Part shown: positions 44,056-52,414 of the stretch, piece by piece
Position numbering within the stretch: the stretch's first letter is position 1
Layout: each line of letters begins with the position of its first letter
Assembly (NCBI RefSeq): GCF_020166495.1
Contig: NZ_JAINZS010000002.1
Location: 248,001-312,000 of the forward strand
Length of the DNA stretch: 64,000 nt
Reading direction: 5' to 3'
DNA from: Robertkochia aurantiaca
GTDB lineage: Bacteria; Bacteroidota; Bacteroidia; Flavobacteriales; Flavobacteriaceae
Notes under the pieces: generated by a model
Databases searched by the model: none
Seen by the model: the letters and a program-made list of their open reading frames with translations, nothing else
What the model was told of the DNA's origin: nothing
Position numbers and translations under genes: made by a program

Positions 44056-45390
44056 ATGTCGCCTTCCCGCCTTCTCTTGCAATTTTTTTTAATCTTCTTC
44101 TCGATATCCGTAATGGCACAGATCCCTCAGGAAATCGAAGAAGAAATAAAGCGTCGCGTCAAATTCGGAATGTATCCGGGGATCTCTGTTGCCCTGCATG
44201 ATGCCTTTGGTGACCATTTTTTCAACTATGGGTTTCGCGACACCATCTTACGAAATGTAACCACCCGACACACCTTGTACCAGGCTGGTGGAATAAGTCA
44301 GGTAATGACCGGTCTTTTACTGGCTGTAATGGCTCAGGAGGAGGAACTGGTATTGCAGGAACCGGTTCATAGCTTTTATCCTGACAGCATCGAACTCATC
44401 AATGCAAAGGGAGAATCGATCACCTTAAAGCACCTGGCTACCCATACTTCAGGCCTGCCAAGGTACCCATGGCGTGGAGAAGTAACCGGTGACTCTCTCT
44501 TTCTCAATTTCGGTAAAAAAGAATTATTGTCGTTTCTGGCTTCCTATAAACCGCTCTCAATCGGAAAGAACTTTCGGTATTCAGAACTGGGGTTTGCCGT
44601 TCTGGGCGAAGCTCTCAGCCAGGAATATGAAAAGGGTTTTAAAAATCTGCTGAAAGACAAGGTCCTGGTTCCTCTGGAACTGCAAGATATGGTTGCTTCT
44701 ATTGATGGAGGAAAGGCGCAACGGGCCACAGGTTACAGCGAACACGGAGCAGTAAAAAAGAACCTGTACGGGATCTTCACGCCCGCCCTGGGCCTCAGTG
44801 CCTCGGTCAATGATCTCCTTCAAATGGGCAAAACCATACTCAGGGATTCAAGTAAGATCACCAAAGCAGTTTCATTAAGCATTGCTCCGGCCGTAGGTAT
44901 ACCGGGCAGACAGGATGCAGCCTTGGGCTGGCTTATAAGTGAGCCGGGAGTGCTTTACCAGTCGGGCGTCACCGAAGGATTCAGGTCTTTCCTGGCTATT
45001 GACAGGAAACACGCACGGGTGGTGGTGATTATGTGCAACTCAGGTCGCAATGACCTCAGTGACCTGGGACTGTATTTATTGAAGGAAAATCAAGGTACAT
45101 TCATTTCCACAAAAACCGAAACCAGGGGAACAAAAGAACTTGAAAAGTTCACAGGCACCTATGTTAATGATGGCTATCAGCTGGAATACTCCGTCACCCT
45201 GGAGGAAGGGCAATTATACGCTGATGATCTGCAGGAGCGCCGAGCCTTGTTTTATTCAGGAAATGATGAATTCTTTACCAAAAAGATTTTGCAGAGCCTG
45301 CGGTTTGAAAGCGATGAGAACGGAAATATTGTCGGCCTGATCGTACGAAAAGACGGGAATGAATGGTTATATATAAAGAAAGACCCATAA
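44056..45390 (+). CDS. Serine beta-lactamase-fold protein lacking the catalytic motifs
   Basis: A 444-residue exported class-C-beta-lactamase-like protein with signal peptide (LLLQFFLIFFSISVMAQ). The fold is clear from PGISVALHDAFGDHFFNYGFRDT, LKHLATHTSGLPRYPW and ALGLSASVNDLLQMGK, with a C-terminal beta domain. The SxxK motif has become GGISQ (Ser position 79 is Gly, Lys position 82 is Gln), YxN is YSE, and the HxG/KTG motif is QSG. It is thus probably not an acyl-transferring hydrolase and may be a binding or scaffold protein. It leads an operon with the HAD and M61 genes (2-nt and 25-nt gaps). Confidence 0.85.
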   Translation: MSPSRLLLQFFLIFFSISVMAQIPQEIEEEIKRRVKFGMYPGISVALHDAFGDHFFNYGFRDTILRNVTTRHTLYQAGGISQVMTGLLLAVMAQEEELVLQEPVHSFYPDSIELINAKGESITLKHLATHTSGLPRYPWRGEVTGDSLFLNFGKKELLSFLASYKPLSIGKNFRYSELGFAVLGEALSQEYEKGFKNLLKDKVLVPLELQDMVASIDGGKAQRATGYSEHGAVKKNLYGIFTPALGLSASVNDLLQMGKTILRDSSKITKAVSLSIAPAVGIPGRQDAALGWLISEPGVLYQSGVTEGFRSFLAIDRKHARVVVIMCNSGRNDLSDLGLYLLKENQGTFISTKTETRGTKELEKFTGTYVNDGYQLEYSVTLEEGQLYADDLQERRALFYSGNDEFFTKKILQSLRFESDENGNIVGLIVRKDGNEWLYIKKDP

Positions 45391-45392
45391 TT

Positions 45393-46217
45393 ATGGATTA
45401 CAGAATTATATTTTCAGACATAGACGGTACTCTGCTCGACGAGAACAGGGAGATCTCAGAATTTACCCGGAAACAGATTCTTGAACTTACAGATCGCATT
45501 CCTTTTGTTCTGGTATCGGCCAGAATGCCCCGTCAGATGGCTGGCTTCAGCCGGGATCTGAATGTGGCACGATACGGTTTGATCGCATATAACGGAGCTC
45601 TTGTGCTTCACCAAGACCGGGTTCTGCACAGTAAAGAAATACCCCTGGAACCCGTTCAGGAACTCACTGATTTTAATCATCGTCAAACTGAACCCGTACA
45701 TATCAGCCTCTACCATCACGATGAATGGTATGTTCCGCAAATGGACCGATGGGCAGAAAGAGAGATCAACAATACCAGGGTCACCCCTGAGGTCCTCTCA
45801 AACAGCGAAACCCTCTCAAAATGGCAAGATGAGAAAAAAGGAGCTCATAAGATCATGTGTATGGGAGATGCAGCTGCCATCGACCGCATTTTCAAGTTTT
45901 TAAAGGAGCGATTTAACGATGACCTGCACCTGTACAGGTCTAAAGACACCTATATAGAAATCGCCGATAAATCGGTCTCTAAGCTAACCGGAATCAAACT
46001 GCTGGCCGAACAGCTCCGGCCCGGCACTTCACTTCAACAGATCATGGCCTTTGGAGACAACTACAACGACGTTGAAATGATTGGTGCGGTAGGGCATGGA
46101 GTAGCTGTAGCCAATGCACGCGACGAAGTAAAGGCCGTAGCCAATGCTGTGACCACCCATCATAAGGAAGATGGCGTTGGTCGTTATCTGGCATCATTTT
46201 TTAAAGGAAACCCTTAA
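45393..46217 (+). CDS. Cof-type HAD-IIB hydrolase
   Basis: 274 residues, cytosolic. Motif I is IIFSDIDGTLLDENREIS (Asp nucleophile), motif II VLVSARMPRQM, motif III Lys in KSVSKLTGIKLL, motif IV MAFGDNYNDVEMIGAVGHGVAVANARDEVK. The C2-type cap lies between. Such enzymes dephosphorylate sugar phosphates, nucleotides or cofactors. I chose the ATG at 45393, 2 nt after the previous stop. Confidence 0.92.
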   Translation: MDYRIIFSDIDGTLLDENREISEFTRKQILELTDRIPFVLVSARMPRQMAGFSRDLNVARYGLIAYNGALVLHQDRVLHSKEIPLEPVQELTDFNHRQTEPVHISLYHHDEWYVPQMDRWAEREINNTRVTPEVLSNSETLSKWQDEKKGAHKIMCMGDAAAIDRIFKFLKERFNDDLHLYRSKDTYIEIADKSVSKLTGIKLLAEQLRPGTSLQQIMAFGDNYNDVEMIGAVGHGVAVANARDEVKAVANAVTTHHKEDGVGRYLASFFKGNP

Positions 46218-46242
46218 ATTGCAACAAACCCAACAGAATCAA

Positions 46243-48105
46243 ATGAAGAAAATTTTATTAATCAGTGCATGCGCACTGTTGTTATCATGCGGACCTAAAC
46301 TCGATGATCTGGCTGTAAACCGCGTAGTTGAGGCAGACATCGACCTCGTTAATGTAGAAAATGATATGGTCAAAGTACGGATAGATCCGGGTCGATTTAC
46401 CGAGGAGACCATCAATTATTATATTCCTCGCACCGTTCCGGGAACCTATTCCAATGACGACTACGGAAAATATGTCGAAAACCTTAAAGCCTTTGATTAT
46501 TCAGGCAGTGAAGTAACTGTCAATAAAACAGACACCAACACCTGGGAACTTACCAACGCCACAGAGGTTGATTACCTTGAATATCTCGTGAATGACACTT
46601 TTGACACCGAAGGTGAGGTCGAAGAGCCGGTATTCTCCCCTGCGGGCTCGAATATTGAGGCAGGAGAAAATTACTTCCTGAATCTGCACATGTTTGTAGG
46701 TTATTTTTCAGGACTGGATCAAAGACCCTACGAGATAACCTTTGTACACCCTGAGTCATTAGAAGTGACTACCTCCCTGACCGAAATGACCCCTGAAAAA
46801 GCATCTGCCGGCGTCGATACCTTTTATGCTGAAAGATATTTCGAAGTAACCGACAACCCGGTCATGTATGCAAAGCCGGATACTGAAACCTTTCTGGTGA
46901 ATGACATACAGGTCACGCTTTCGGTATTTTCTCCTAATCAGGCATATTCAGCTGCCAGCATCAGTGATGAAATGGAAAAAATGATGGCCGCGCAGAAAAA
47001 GTTTCTGGGTGATCTCAATACTACAGACACTTACCAGATACTCTTGTTCTTCAGCGATATGGAAGAAACCTCTCCAACCGGTTTCGGAGCACTTGAACAT
47101 CACACCTCCACCACGGTAGTCCTTCCGGAATCCATGCCGGAACCCATGCTTCTGGAAACCATGACAGACGTGGTATCTCACGAGTTCTTTCATATTGTGA
47201 CACCGCTGTCTATTCATGCTGAAGAGATTCACTTTTTCGATTACAACAATCCAAAGATGTCAAAACACCTATGGATGTATGAAGGAGTGACCGAGTACTT
47301 TGCCAACCTGTTTCAGGTCAACCAGGGGCTTATCGATAACCAGGCATTTTACGACCGAATTCTGAGAAAGATTGAAAATTCACGCCGCTACAACGACGAA
47401 ATGTCGTTTACCGAGATGAGTGAAAACATACTGATGCCTCCCTACAAGGAGAACTATGCCAATGTGTATGAAAAAGGAGCGCTGATTGGCATGTGTATCG
47501 ATCTGATCATACGGGAACAAAGCCAAGGAGAGAAAGGCATTCTGTGGCTAATGAAAGAGCTTTCGGCATTCTACGGTAAAGACCAGCCTTTCGCAGACGA
47601 TGAACTGATACCAAAGATCACCTCGCTCACCTATCCTGAGGTAGCCGATTTCCTGACTACCCATGTCGAAGGAACGGAGCCTATCGATTACAACACCTAC
47701 TTCACTAAGGCAGGTCTTCAAATGGGTACAGATACCATCACTACGGCCGTGCTTTTCAGGGATCAGCAAACTCCGTTTATAGATGCGAATCCTCAAAGCA
47801 AAGAGATCTTCTTCCGCGACATCCCTTTAAATTCATTACTTACTGAACTTGGAATTCAGGGAGGCGACGTAATTCAATCAATCAACGGAACCGAATACAA
47901 CCTTGATTCTGCGCAACAGTTAGTAGTAGCTTCCATGGGCTGGCAGGAAGGTGATCCTATTGAAATGGTGGTCTTAAGAGACGGTGAAACCGTTGAAGTG
48001 AGCGGTACGATCAGTCAGCCAACTGTCACGGTCGATATCCTCCGGGAAGACCCTGATGCTACACAGGAGCAAAAAGCCTTACGAGAGGCCTGGCTGAAGG
48101 GATAA
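46243..48105 (+). CDS. M61-family glycyl aminopeptidase-like metalloprotease, lipoprotein
   Basis: 620 residues with lipoprotein signal (ILLISACALLLSC). The N-terminal beta domain precedes a thermolysin-like zinc site VVSHEFFHIVTPLSIHAEEI (HExxH near residue 313) with the downstream Glu in LWMYEGVTEYFANLF. A C-terminal PDZ domain (ELGIQGGDVIQSINGTEYNLDSAQQLV) completes the M61 architecture. It probably trims peptides in the periplasm. The ATG at 46243 gives the lipobox; an earlier in-frame ATG at 46171 lies inside the HAD gene. Confidence 0.9.
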   Translation: MKKILLISACALLLSCGPKLDDLAVNRVVEADIDLVNVENDMVKVRIDPGRFTEETINYYIPRTVPGTYSNDDYGKYVENLKAFDYSGSEVTVNKTDTNTWELTNATEVDYLEYLVNDTFDTEGEVEEPVFSPAGSNIEAGENYFLNLHMFVGYFSGLDQRPYEITFVHPESLEVTTSLTEMTPEKASAGVDTFYAERYFEVTDNPVMYAKPDTETFLVNDIQVTLSVFSPNQAYSAASISDEMEKMMAAQKKFLGDLNTTDTYQILLFFSDMEETSPTGFGALEHHTSTTVVLPESMPEPMLLETMTDVVSHEFFHIVTPLSIHAEEIHFFDYNNPKMSKHLWMYEGVTEYFANLFQVNQGLIDNQAFYDRILRKIENSRRYNDEMSFTEMSENILMPPYKENYANVYEKGALIGMCIDLIIREQSQGEKGILWLMKELSAFYGKDQPFADDELIPKITSLTYPEVADFLTTHVEGTEPIDYNTYFTKAGLQMGTDTITTAVLFRDQQTPFIDANPQSKEIFFRDIPLNSLLTELGIQGGDVIQSINGTEYNLDSAQQLVVASMGWQEGDPIEMVVLRDGETVEVSGTISQPTVTVDILREDPDATQEQKALREAWLKG

Positions 48106-48215
48106 TATAATTTTCAGCCTCAGGCTGTAAAAAATCTTACAAGGAACCCGGGAAATCTTGCTGAGCGGTCAGTGATTTTTTTCGGGTTTTTGTATTTTGC
48201 CGCAAAATCTAATCC

Positions 48216-49481
48216 ATGCAGGAAACTCCAATCTTTACCAACGACACCATTGTACTGGGCATTCTAATGGCATGCCTGGGATTCGTATTTTATACCTCCC
48301 AATTCAAATCAGGGTTCTGGAGCAAATTTTACAAAGTAGTACCCGTACTGCTTATGTGTTATATGCTACCGGCGGTATTCACCTCCCTTGGGATCATCTC
48401 TGACGAGATCTCCAACCTGTATTTCGTGGCGAGCCGATATTTGTTACCAGCATCCCTGGTATTGATGACCTTAAGTATCGATCTGAAATCGGTTTTTAAT
48501 CTTGGTCCAAAAGCGCTGATCATGTTCTTCACCGGAACCCTGGGAATCGTGATAGGCGGACCGGTGGCCATGATTCTGGTATCTATTGTTTCACCTGAAA
48601 CTCTGGGCGGTGTAGGGTTCGATGCGATCTGGAGAGGTCTGGCAACCATAGCCGGTAGCTGGATCGGAGGCGGGGCCAACCAGGCAGCAATGCTCGAAAT
48701 ATTTCAATACAATCCTGATAAATACGGAGGCATGGTCCTGGTCGATATCGTCGTCGCCAATATCTGGATGGCTATCGTTCTGCTCGGTATCGGAAAGAAC
48801 GAGAAGATCGACAGCTGGCTTAAAGCCGATGCTACGGCTATAGAAACCCTCAAGAAAAAAGTAATCGCCTTTACCGATAAAGTGACCCGTAACCCGACAC
48901 TGGGCGACCTGATCATCATGCTGGCTATTGCCTTTGGTGCGGTCGGACTGGCTCACTGGGGAGCAGATGGGATATCGGCATTTCTCAGTGAAAACTTCGC
49001 CGCTATACGCGACCAGAAAAATGCACTCTCCTCGTTTGGATCACAATTTTTCTGGATGATCACCATCGCCACCCTCATCGGTATAGGTTTGTCTTTTACC
49101 AAAGCTAAGAACTATGAAGGTGCCGGTGCCAGTAAGATCGGCTCCCTCTTTATTTACGTGCTGGTGGCCACCATCGGTATGAAAATGGACCTGGCCAAGG
49201 TTTTCGAAAACCCGGGACTATTGCTTATCGGACTGGTTTGGATCACCATACATGCCCTGCTGTTAATCCTGGTAGCCAAACTCATCAAAGCTCCTTACTT
49301 TTTCCTGGCTGTAGGAAGCCAGGCCAATGTAGGTGGCGCAGCCTCTGCCCCGGTGGTAGCGGCGGCTTTTCACCCTTCACTGGCAACGGTTGGGGTTTTG
49401 CTGGCAGTATTCGGATACGCCGTGGGAACCTACGCGGCGCTGTTCTGTGCCTACCTTATGGAAATAGCCTCCAAACTCTAG
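48216..49481 (+). CDS. DUF819 family membrane protein
   Basis: 421 residues with about 11-12 hydrophobic helices, matching DUF819 (YjcL-like): FTNDTIVLGILMACLGFVFYTS, FTGTLGIVIGGPVAMILVSIVSPETLGG, AGSWIGGGANQAAMLEIFQ, and AVGSQANVGGAASAPVVAAAFHPSLATVGVLLAVFGYAVGTYAAL near the end. The repeated Gly/Ala-rich motifs look like a two-fold transporter. Substrate unknown. Located in the inner membrane; a -7-like TATTTTG precedes it by about 25 nt. Confidence 0.88.
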   Translation: MQETPIFTNDTIVLGILMACLGFVFYTSQFKSGFWSKFYKVVPVLLMCYMLPAVFTSLGIISDEISNLYFVASRYLLPASLVLMTLSIDLKSVFNLGPKALIMFFTGTLGIVIGGPVAMILVSIVSPETLGGVGFDAIWRGLATIAGSWIGGGANQAAMLEIFQYNPDKYGGMVLVDIVVANIWMAIVLLGIGKNEKIDSWLKADATAIETLKKKVIAFTDKVTRNPTLGDLIIMLAIAFGAVGLAHWGADGISAFLSENFAAIRDQKNALSSFGSQFFWMITIATLIGIGLSFTKAKNYEGAGASKIGSLFIYVLVATIGMKMDLAKVFENPGLLLIGLVWITIHALLLILVAKLIKAPYFFLAVGSQANVGGAASAPVVAAAFHPSLATVGVLLAVFGYAVGTYAALFCAYLMEIASKL

Positions 49482-49525
49482 CTTTATAACAAAGAAATAT
49501 GCATATTTGCCCTGCTAAATTGAGA

Positions 49526-50266
49526 ATGATGAAAAGATTGATTTTTGCCCTGGTATGCCTGGCCACCGTGGCTTCCTGCTCAAAGGGAGACAACCAGAAT
49601 ATGACCGTGAACGGAAACATAGAAGGCCTTAAAAAAGGAATGTTGTATTTCCAGAAATATGAAGATACAGCCATGGTCACCCTTGACAGCCTGAAGATAG
49701 AAGGAGATGCCAATTTCAGTTTTTCAGCACAGGTTGAAGGACCTGAACTGTTCTATCTGTATCTCGATAAGAATGACGGGAACGATGCCAACGATATGCT
49801 GGAATTCTTTGGAGAGCCGGGAAACATCACCATTACAACTTCTCACGATTACTTCGCTCCTGAGGCAAAGATCGAAGGCTCGAAAACCCAGGACACCTAC
49901 AGTGAATATCAAAAGATCGCCGATCAGTTTAAGGCAAAAAATCTCGACCTGGTCGCCGAACGGCTGAATGCTCTTAAAGACGGGCGTGAAGAAGTGATGG
50001 ACTCACTTGACGATGCCATCGCACGAAATAATAAGAGGTCAGTACTCTATACGCTGAATTTCATGTTCAACAACCAGGAATCACCCGTGGTTCCATATCT
50101 GGTTCTGAGCGAAACACCCAACCTGAGCCAGAAGTACCTGGACAGTATAAAATCAGTTCTTAGCCCTGAGGTACTGAATACCAAATACGGAAAAGCATTT
50201 ACCGAGTTCACCGAACAGGTCAGAGAAGAAGAATCAAAGGCGGTAACCGCTCAAAACAAGGAGTAA
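49526..50266 (+). CDS. DUF4369 domain-containing lipoprotein
   Basis: About 247 residues. Lipoprotein signal KRLIFALVCLATVASC, then a DUF4369 domain (NMTVNGNIEGLKKGMLYFQKYEDTAMVTLDSLKIEGDANFSFSAQVE...FYLYLD) of the kind found in front of thioredoxin-like domains in Bacteroidota. The remaining part is helical with no thioredoxin CxxC, so this is a version without the thioredoxin domain. Start at 49526 or the adjacent ATG 49529. Function unknown. Confidence 0.82.
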   Translation: MMKRLIFALVCLATVASCSKGDNQNMTVNGNIEGLKKGMLYFQKYEDTAMVTLDSLKIEGDANFSFSAQVEGPELFYLYLDKNDGNDANDMLEFFGEPGNITITTSHDYFAPEAKIEGSKTQDTYSEYQKIADQFKAKNLDLVAERLNALKDGREEVMDSLDDAIARNNKRSVLYTLNFMFNNQESPVVPYLVLSETPNLSQKYLDSIKSVLSPEVLNTKYGKAFTEFTEQVREEESKAVTAQNKE

Positions 50267-50288
50267 AACTCTTGTACTCCTCATAACA

Positions 50289-50318
50289 GACACCATCCCA
50301 TCCGGATGGTGTTTTTTT
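50289..50318 (+). terminator. Terminator of the DUF4369 gene
   Basis: ACACCATCC (50290-50298) pairs perfectly with GGATGGTGT (50304-50312), followed by TTTTTT. Confidence 0.85.
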
Positions 50319-50394
50319 ATTAGCCTGCTTCTCCCAACCATCGGGCTACTCAGGTTCCCAACAATTAGCTATATTTACTCCAAATTCACGAACT

Positions 50395-51225
50395 ATGCAC
50401 CTACTTAGCATCACCTGGGATTCAGATGGCGTTTTATTTCACATCGGATCTTTTCCTCTGCGGTATTACAGCCTTATGTTCATCGTGGCATTTTCAGCCG
50501 GATGGTATATCATGAAGCGCATATATAACAATGAAGGCATTTCAGAAGAAAAGCTCGATCCGCTTTTTATCTATACAGTAGTGGCGACCCTGATCGGAGC
50601 ACGGCTGGGGCATTTCATTTTTTACGAACCCGAAGTGTTTTTGAGCGACCCGCTCAGCGTCTTCCTTCCCTTTGAATTCTCTCCTGAATTCCGCTTCACA
50701 GGATTCCAGGGACTCGCCAGTCACGGGGCAGCAATCGGTATCATCATCGCCATGTATCTCTACAGCCGCAGGGTGGTTGAAAAACCGGTACTGTGGATCC
50801 TGGACAGAATCGTGATTCCTGTAGCCTTTGGTGGCATATTTGTTCGTCTCGGAAATTTCTTCAATTCTGAAATTGTTGGAAAACCCACCAACAGCGATTA
50901 CGGAGTCATCTTTTCAAGACTGGGTGAAACCTTCCCCCGTCATCCCGCTCAGTTATATGAAGCTTTCGGCTATATCATAGTCTTTATCGTGCTATGGCAG
51001 GTATACTGGAAAACAGATAAAAAAGACCGTCTGGGTTACATTTTCGGACTCTTCCTGGTATTGTTATGGACCGTGCGTTTCATCGCTGAATTCTTCAAGC
51101 GTTCACAGGGAGGTTTCGAATCGGCCCTGGGCTTGTTCACTACCGGGCAATGGCTGAGTATCCCTTTCATTATTGCCGGATTTTACTTCATGTACCGTAA
51201 CACCAAAAAGGTTTCTCATGCATAA
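50395..51225 (+). CDS. lgt: Prolipoprotein diacylglyceryl transferase
   Basis: 276 residues, inner membrane, seven hydrophobic helices. Lgt moves a diacylglyceryl group onto the lipobox Cys of lipoproteins, of which this window encodes many. The Lgt signature is RLGNFFNSEIVGKPTNSDYGVIF, preceded by GLASHGAAIGIIIAMY (His of the HGGL-like motif as HGAA) and followed by RHPAQLYEAFGY. A -7-like TATATTTA (50370-50377) precedes it. It overlaps the next gene by 8 nt. Confidence 0.96.
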   Translation: MHLLSITWDSDGVLFHIGSFPLRYYSLMFIVAFSAGWYIMKRIYNNEGISEEKLDPLFIYTVVATLIGARLGHFIFYEPEVFLSDPLSVFLPFEFSPEFRFTGFQGLASHGAAIGIIIAMYLYSRRVVEKPVLWILDRIVIPVAFGGIFVRLGNFFNSEIVGKPTNSDYGVIFSRLGETFPRHPAQLYEAFGYIIVFIVLWQVYWKTDKKDRLGYIFGLFLVLLWTVRFIAEFFKRSQGGFESALGLFTTGQWLSIPFIIAGFYFMYRNTKKVSHA

Positions 51226-51709
51226 GCTCTTTCTCTGCGGAATAGCGATTTTGACTTTACTAACCGTATCCTGCAAGGAAAAGACCAGTCATCCCTCAAG
51301 GACTGCTCCTGAGGAAATTCCTTTTGAACAGGATGGATTACTGAGCATCTGGCGTAACGACAGCCTGATCGTCAAAGATCTGGCCATCGAGATCTCAGAC
51401 GACGAATACGAGCGTTCTACCGGGCTTATGTACCGGTACTCCATGAAAAATGAACAGGGAATGCTCTTTATCTTTCCCGACAGCCAGGAACGCTTTTTCT
51501 ATATGAAGGATACCGAATTCCCCCTTGATATTATCTATTTCGATGCTGATCAGAAACTGGTAAGCATCATCAGGAATGCAGAACCACTCAATGAGAAAAG
51601 CCTGCCCTCGGGCGCTCCTTCCCAATATGTTTTGGAGGTGAATGCCGGCCTGAGCGATCGCTGGAACCTGCAGAAGGGTGATAGTATCGGGTTTGAGTTT
51701 GATAGGTAG
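51218..51709 (+). CDS. DUF192 domain-containing lipoprotein
   Basis: 163 residues. Lipoprotein signal LFLCGIAILTLLTVSC, linker, then a DUF192 domain: LAIEISDDEYERSTGLMYRYSMKNEQGMLFIFPDSQERFFYMKDTEFPLDIIYFDADQKLVSI...YVLEVNAGLSDRW. The family is small beta-barrel-like with unknown function. The ATG at 51218 overlaps the lgt stop by 8 nt, so it is probably coupled to lgt. The stop is followed at once by a simple-repeat tract. Confidence 0.88.
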   Translation: MHKLFLCGIAILTLLTVSCKEKTSHPSRTAPEEIPFEQDGLLSIWRNDSLIVKDLAIEISDDEYERSTGLMYRYSMKNEQGMLFIFPDSQERFFYMKDTEFPLDIIYFDADQKLVSIIRNAEPLNEKSLPSGAPSQYVLEVNAGLSDRWNLQKGDSIGFEFDR

Positions 51710-51715
51710 GCCAGA

Positions 51716-51870
51716 CAGGTAAGCAGGTAGACAGGTAAGCAGGTAGACAGGTAGACAGGTAGACAGGTAGACAGGTAAGCAGGTAGACAGGTAAGCAGGT
51801 AGACAGGTAAGCAGGTAGACAGGTAAGCAGGTAGACAGGTAGACAGGCAGACAGGAAAGCAGGTAATCTG
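51716..51870. repeat. CAGGTAGA/CAGGTAAG 8-bp tandem repeat
   Basis: About 18 copies of an 8-bp unit alternating CAGGTAGA and CAGGTAAG begin 6 nt after the DUF192 stop. The sense strand is purine- and G-rich. Minus-strand frames encoding CLPVYLST repeats are artefacts. Confidence 0.9.
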
Positions 51871-52355
51871 GACGACAAATAAAAGCGAATAACAGCAGTA
51901 CAATCCTTTAGACTAGAACCAACCCGTCTTGCCGATGGTAAGGAGCTCACTGAATAGATTCTACTAATAAAACATTGAATACCCCCTCAGGCCTTCGGCC
52001 AGCTCCCCCTGGAAGGAGGAGCAGAAGGGATTTCTGTTTAAGTGAATTTATCTGCATCCCTGAATATCTCCATTCCTTTCTACTTCTGACGGTAGTATAA
52101 AACGAAGGTAAGATCCTTCGTCCCGAGGCTTCGGGACTCTGGATGACTTTAAAGGTGAGTTGGTGAAGAGGTGAAGAAATGCCGATTCTTTTCCCAGAAA
52201 AAACCGTTCACTCTTAGCTGTTAGCCGTTAGCATAAATTCCCCGTATCACTGCATACCTGCCTGCCGGCAGGCAGGACTGCATAACTGTATAACCCCATA
52301 ACTCTTTAACTCCATAACCCCATAACCCCATAACCTCATAACCTCATAACCTCAT
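51870..52355. repeat. Palindromic element copy 2 and C-rich tail facing secDF
   Basis: A copy of the 7600-7700 element lies at 51965-52070 (TCAGGCCTTCGGCCAGCTCC core). After unique sequence come the perfect palindrome CCTGCCTGCCGGCAGGCAGG (52257-52276) and ATAACCCC/CATAACCT repeats (52280-52357) up to the secDF terminator. On the minus strand these are a G-rich tail of secDF. No gene is seen. Confidence 0.8.
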
Positions 52356-52363
52356 AACAAAAA

Positions 52364-52390
52364 AAAGCCCGGGAAAAACCCGGGCTGTTT
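52364..52390 (-). terminator. secDF terminator
   Basis: AGCCCGGG (52366-52373) pairs with CCCGGGCT (52379-52386) and is followed by T8 on the minus strand. Confidence 0.9.
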
Positions 52391-52414
52391 TTATATCATA
52401 TAAGATCAGAAAAA

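Noticed and set aside
51550-51950. Minus-strand frames rich in CLPVYLST
   Set aside because: They are translations of the 8-bp CAGGTAGA/CAGGTAAG repeat, overlapping the DUF192 gene antisense.
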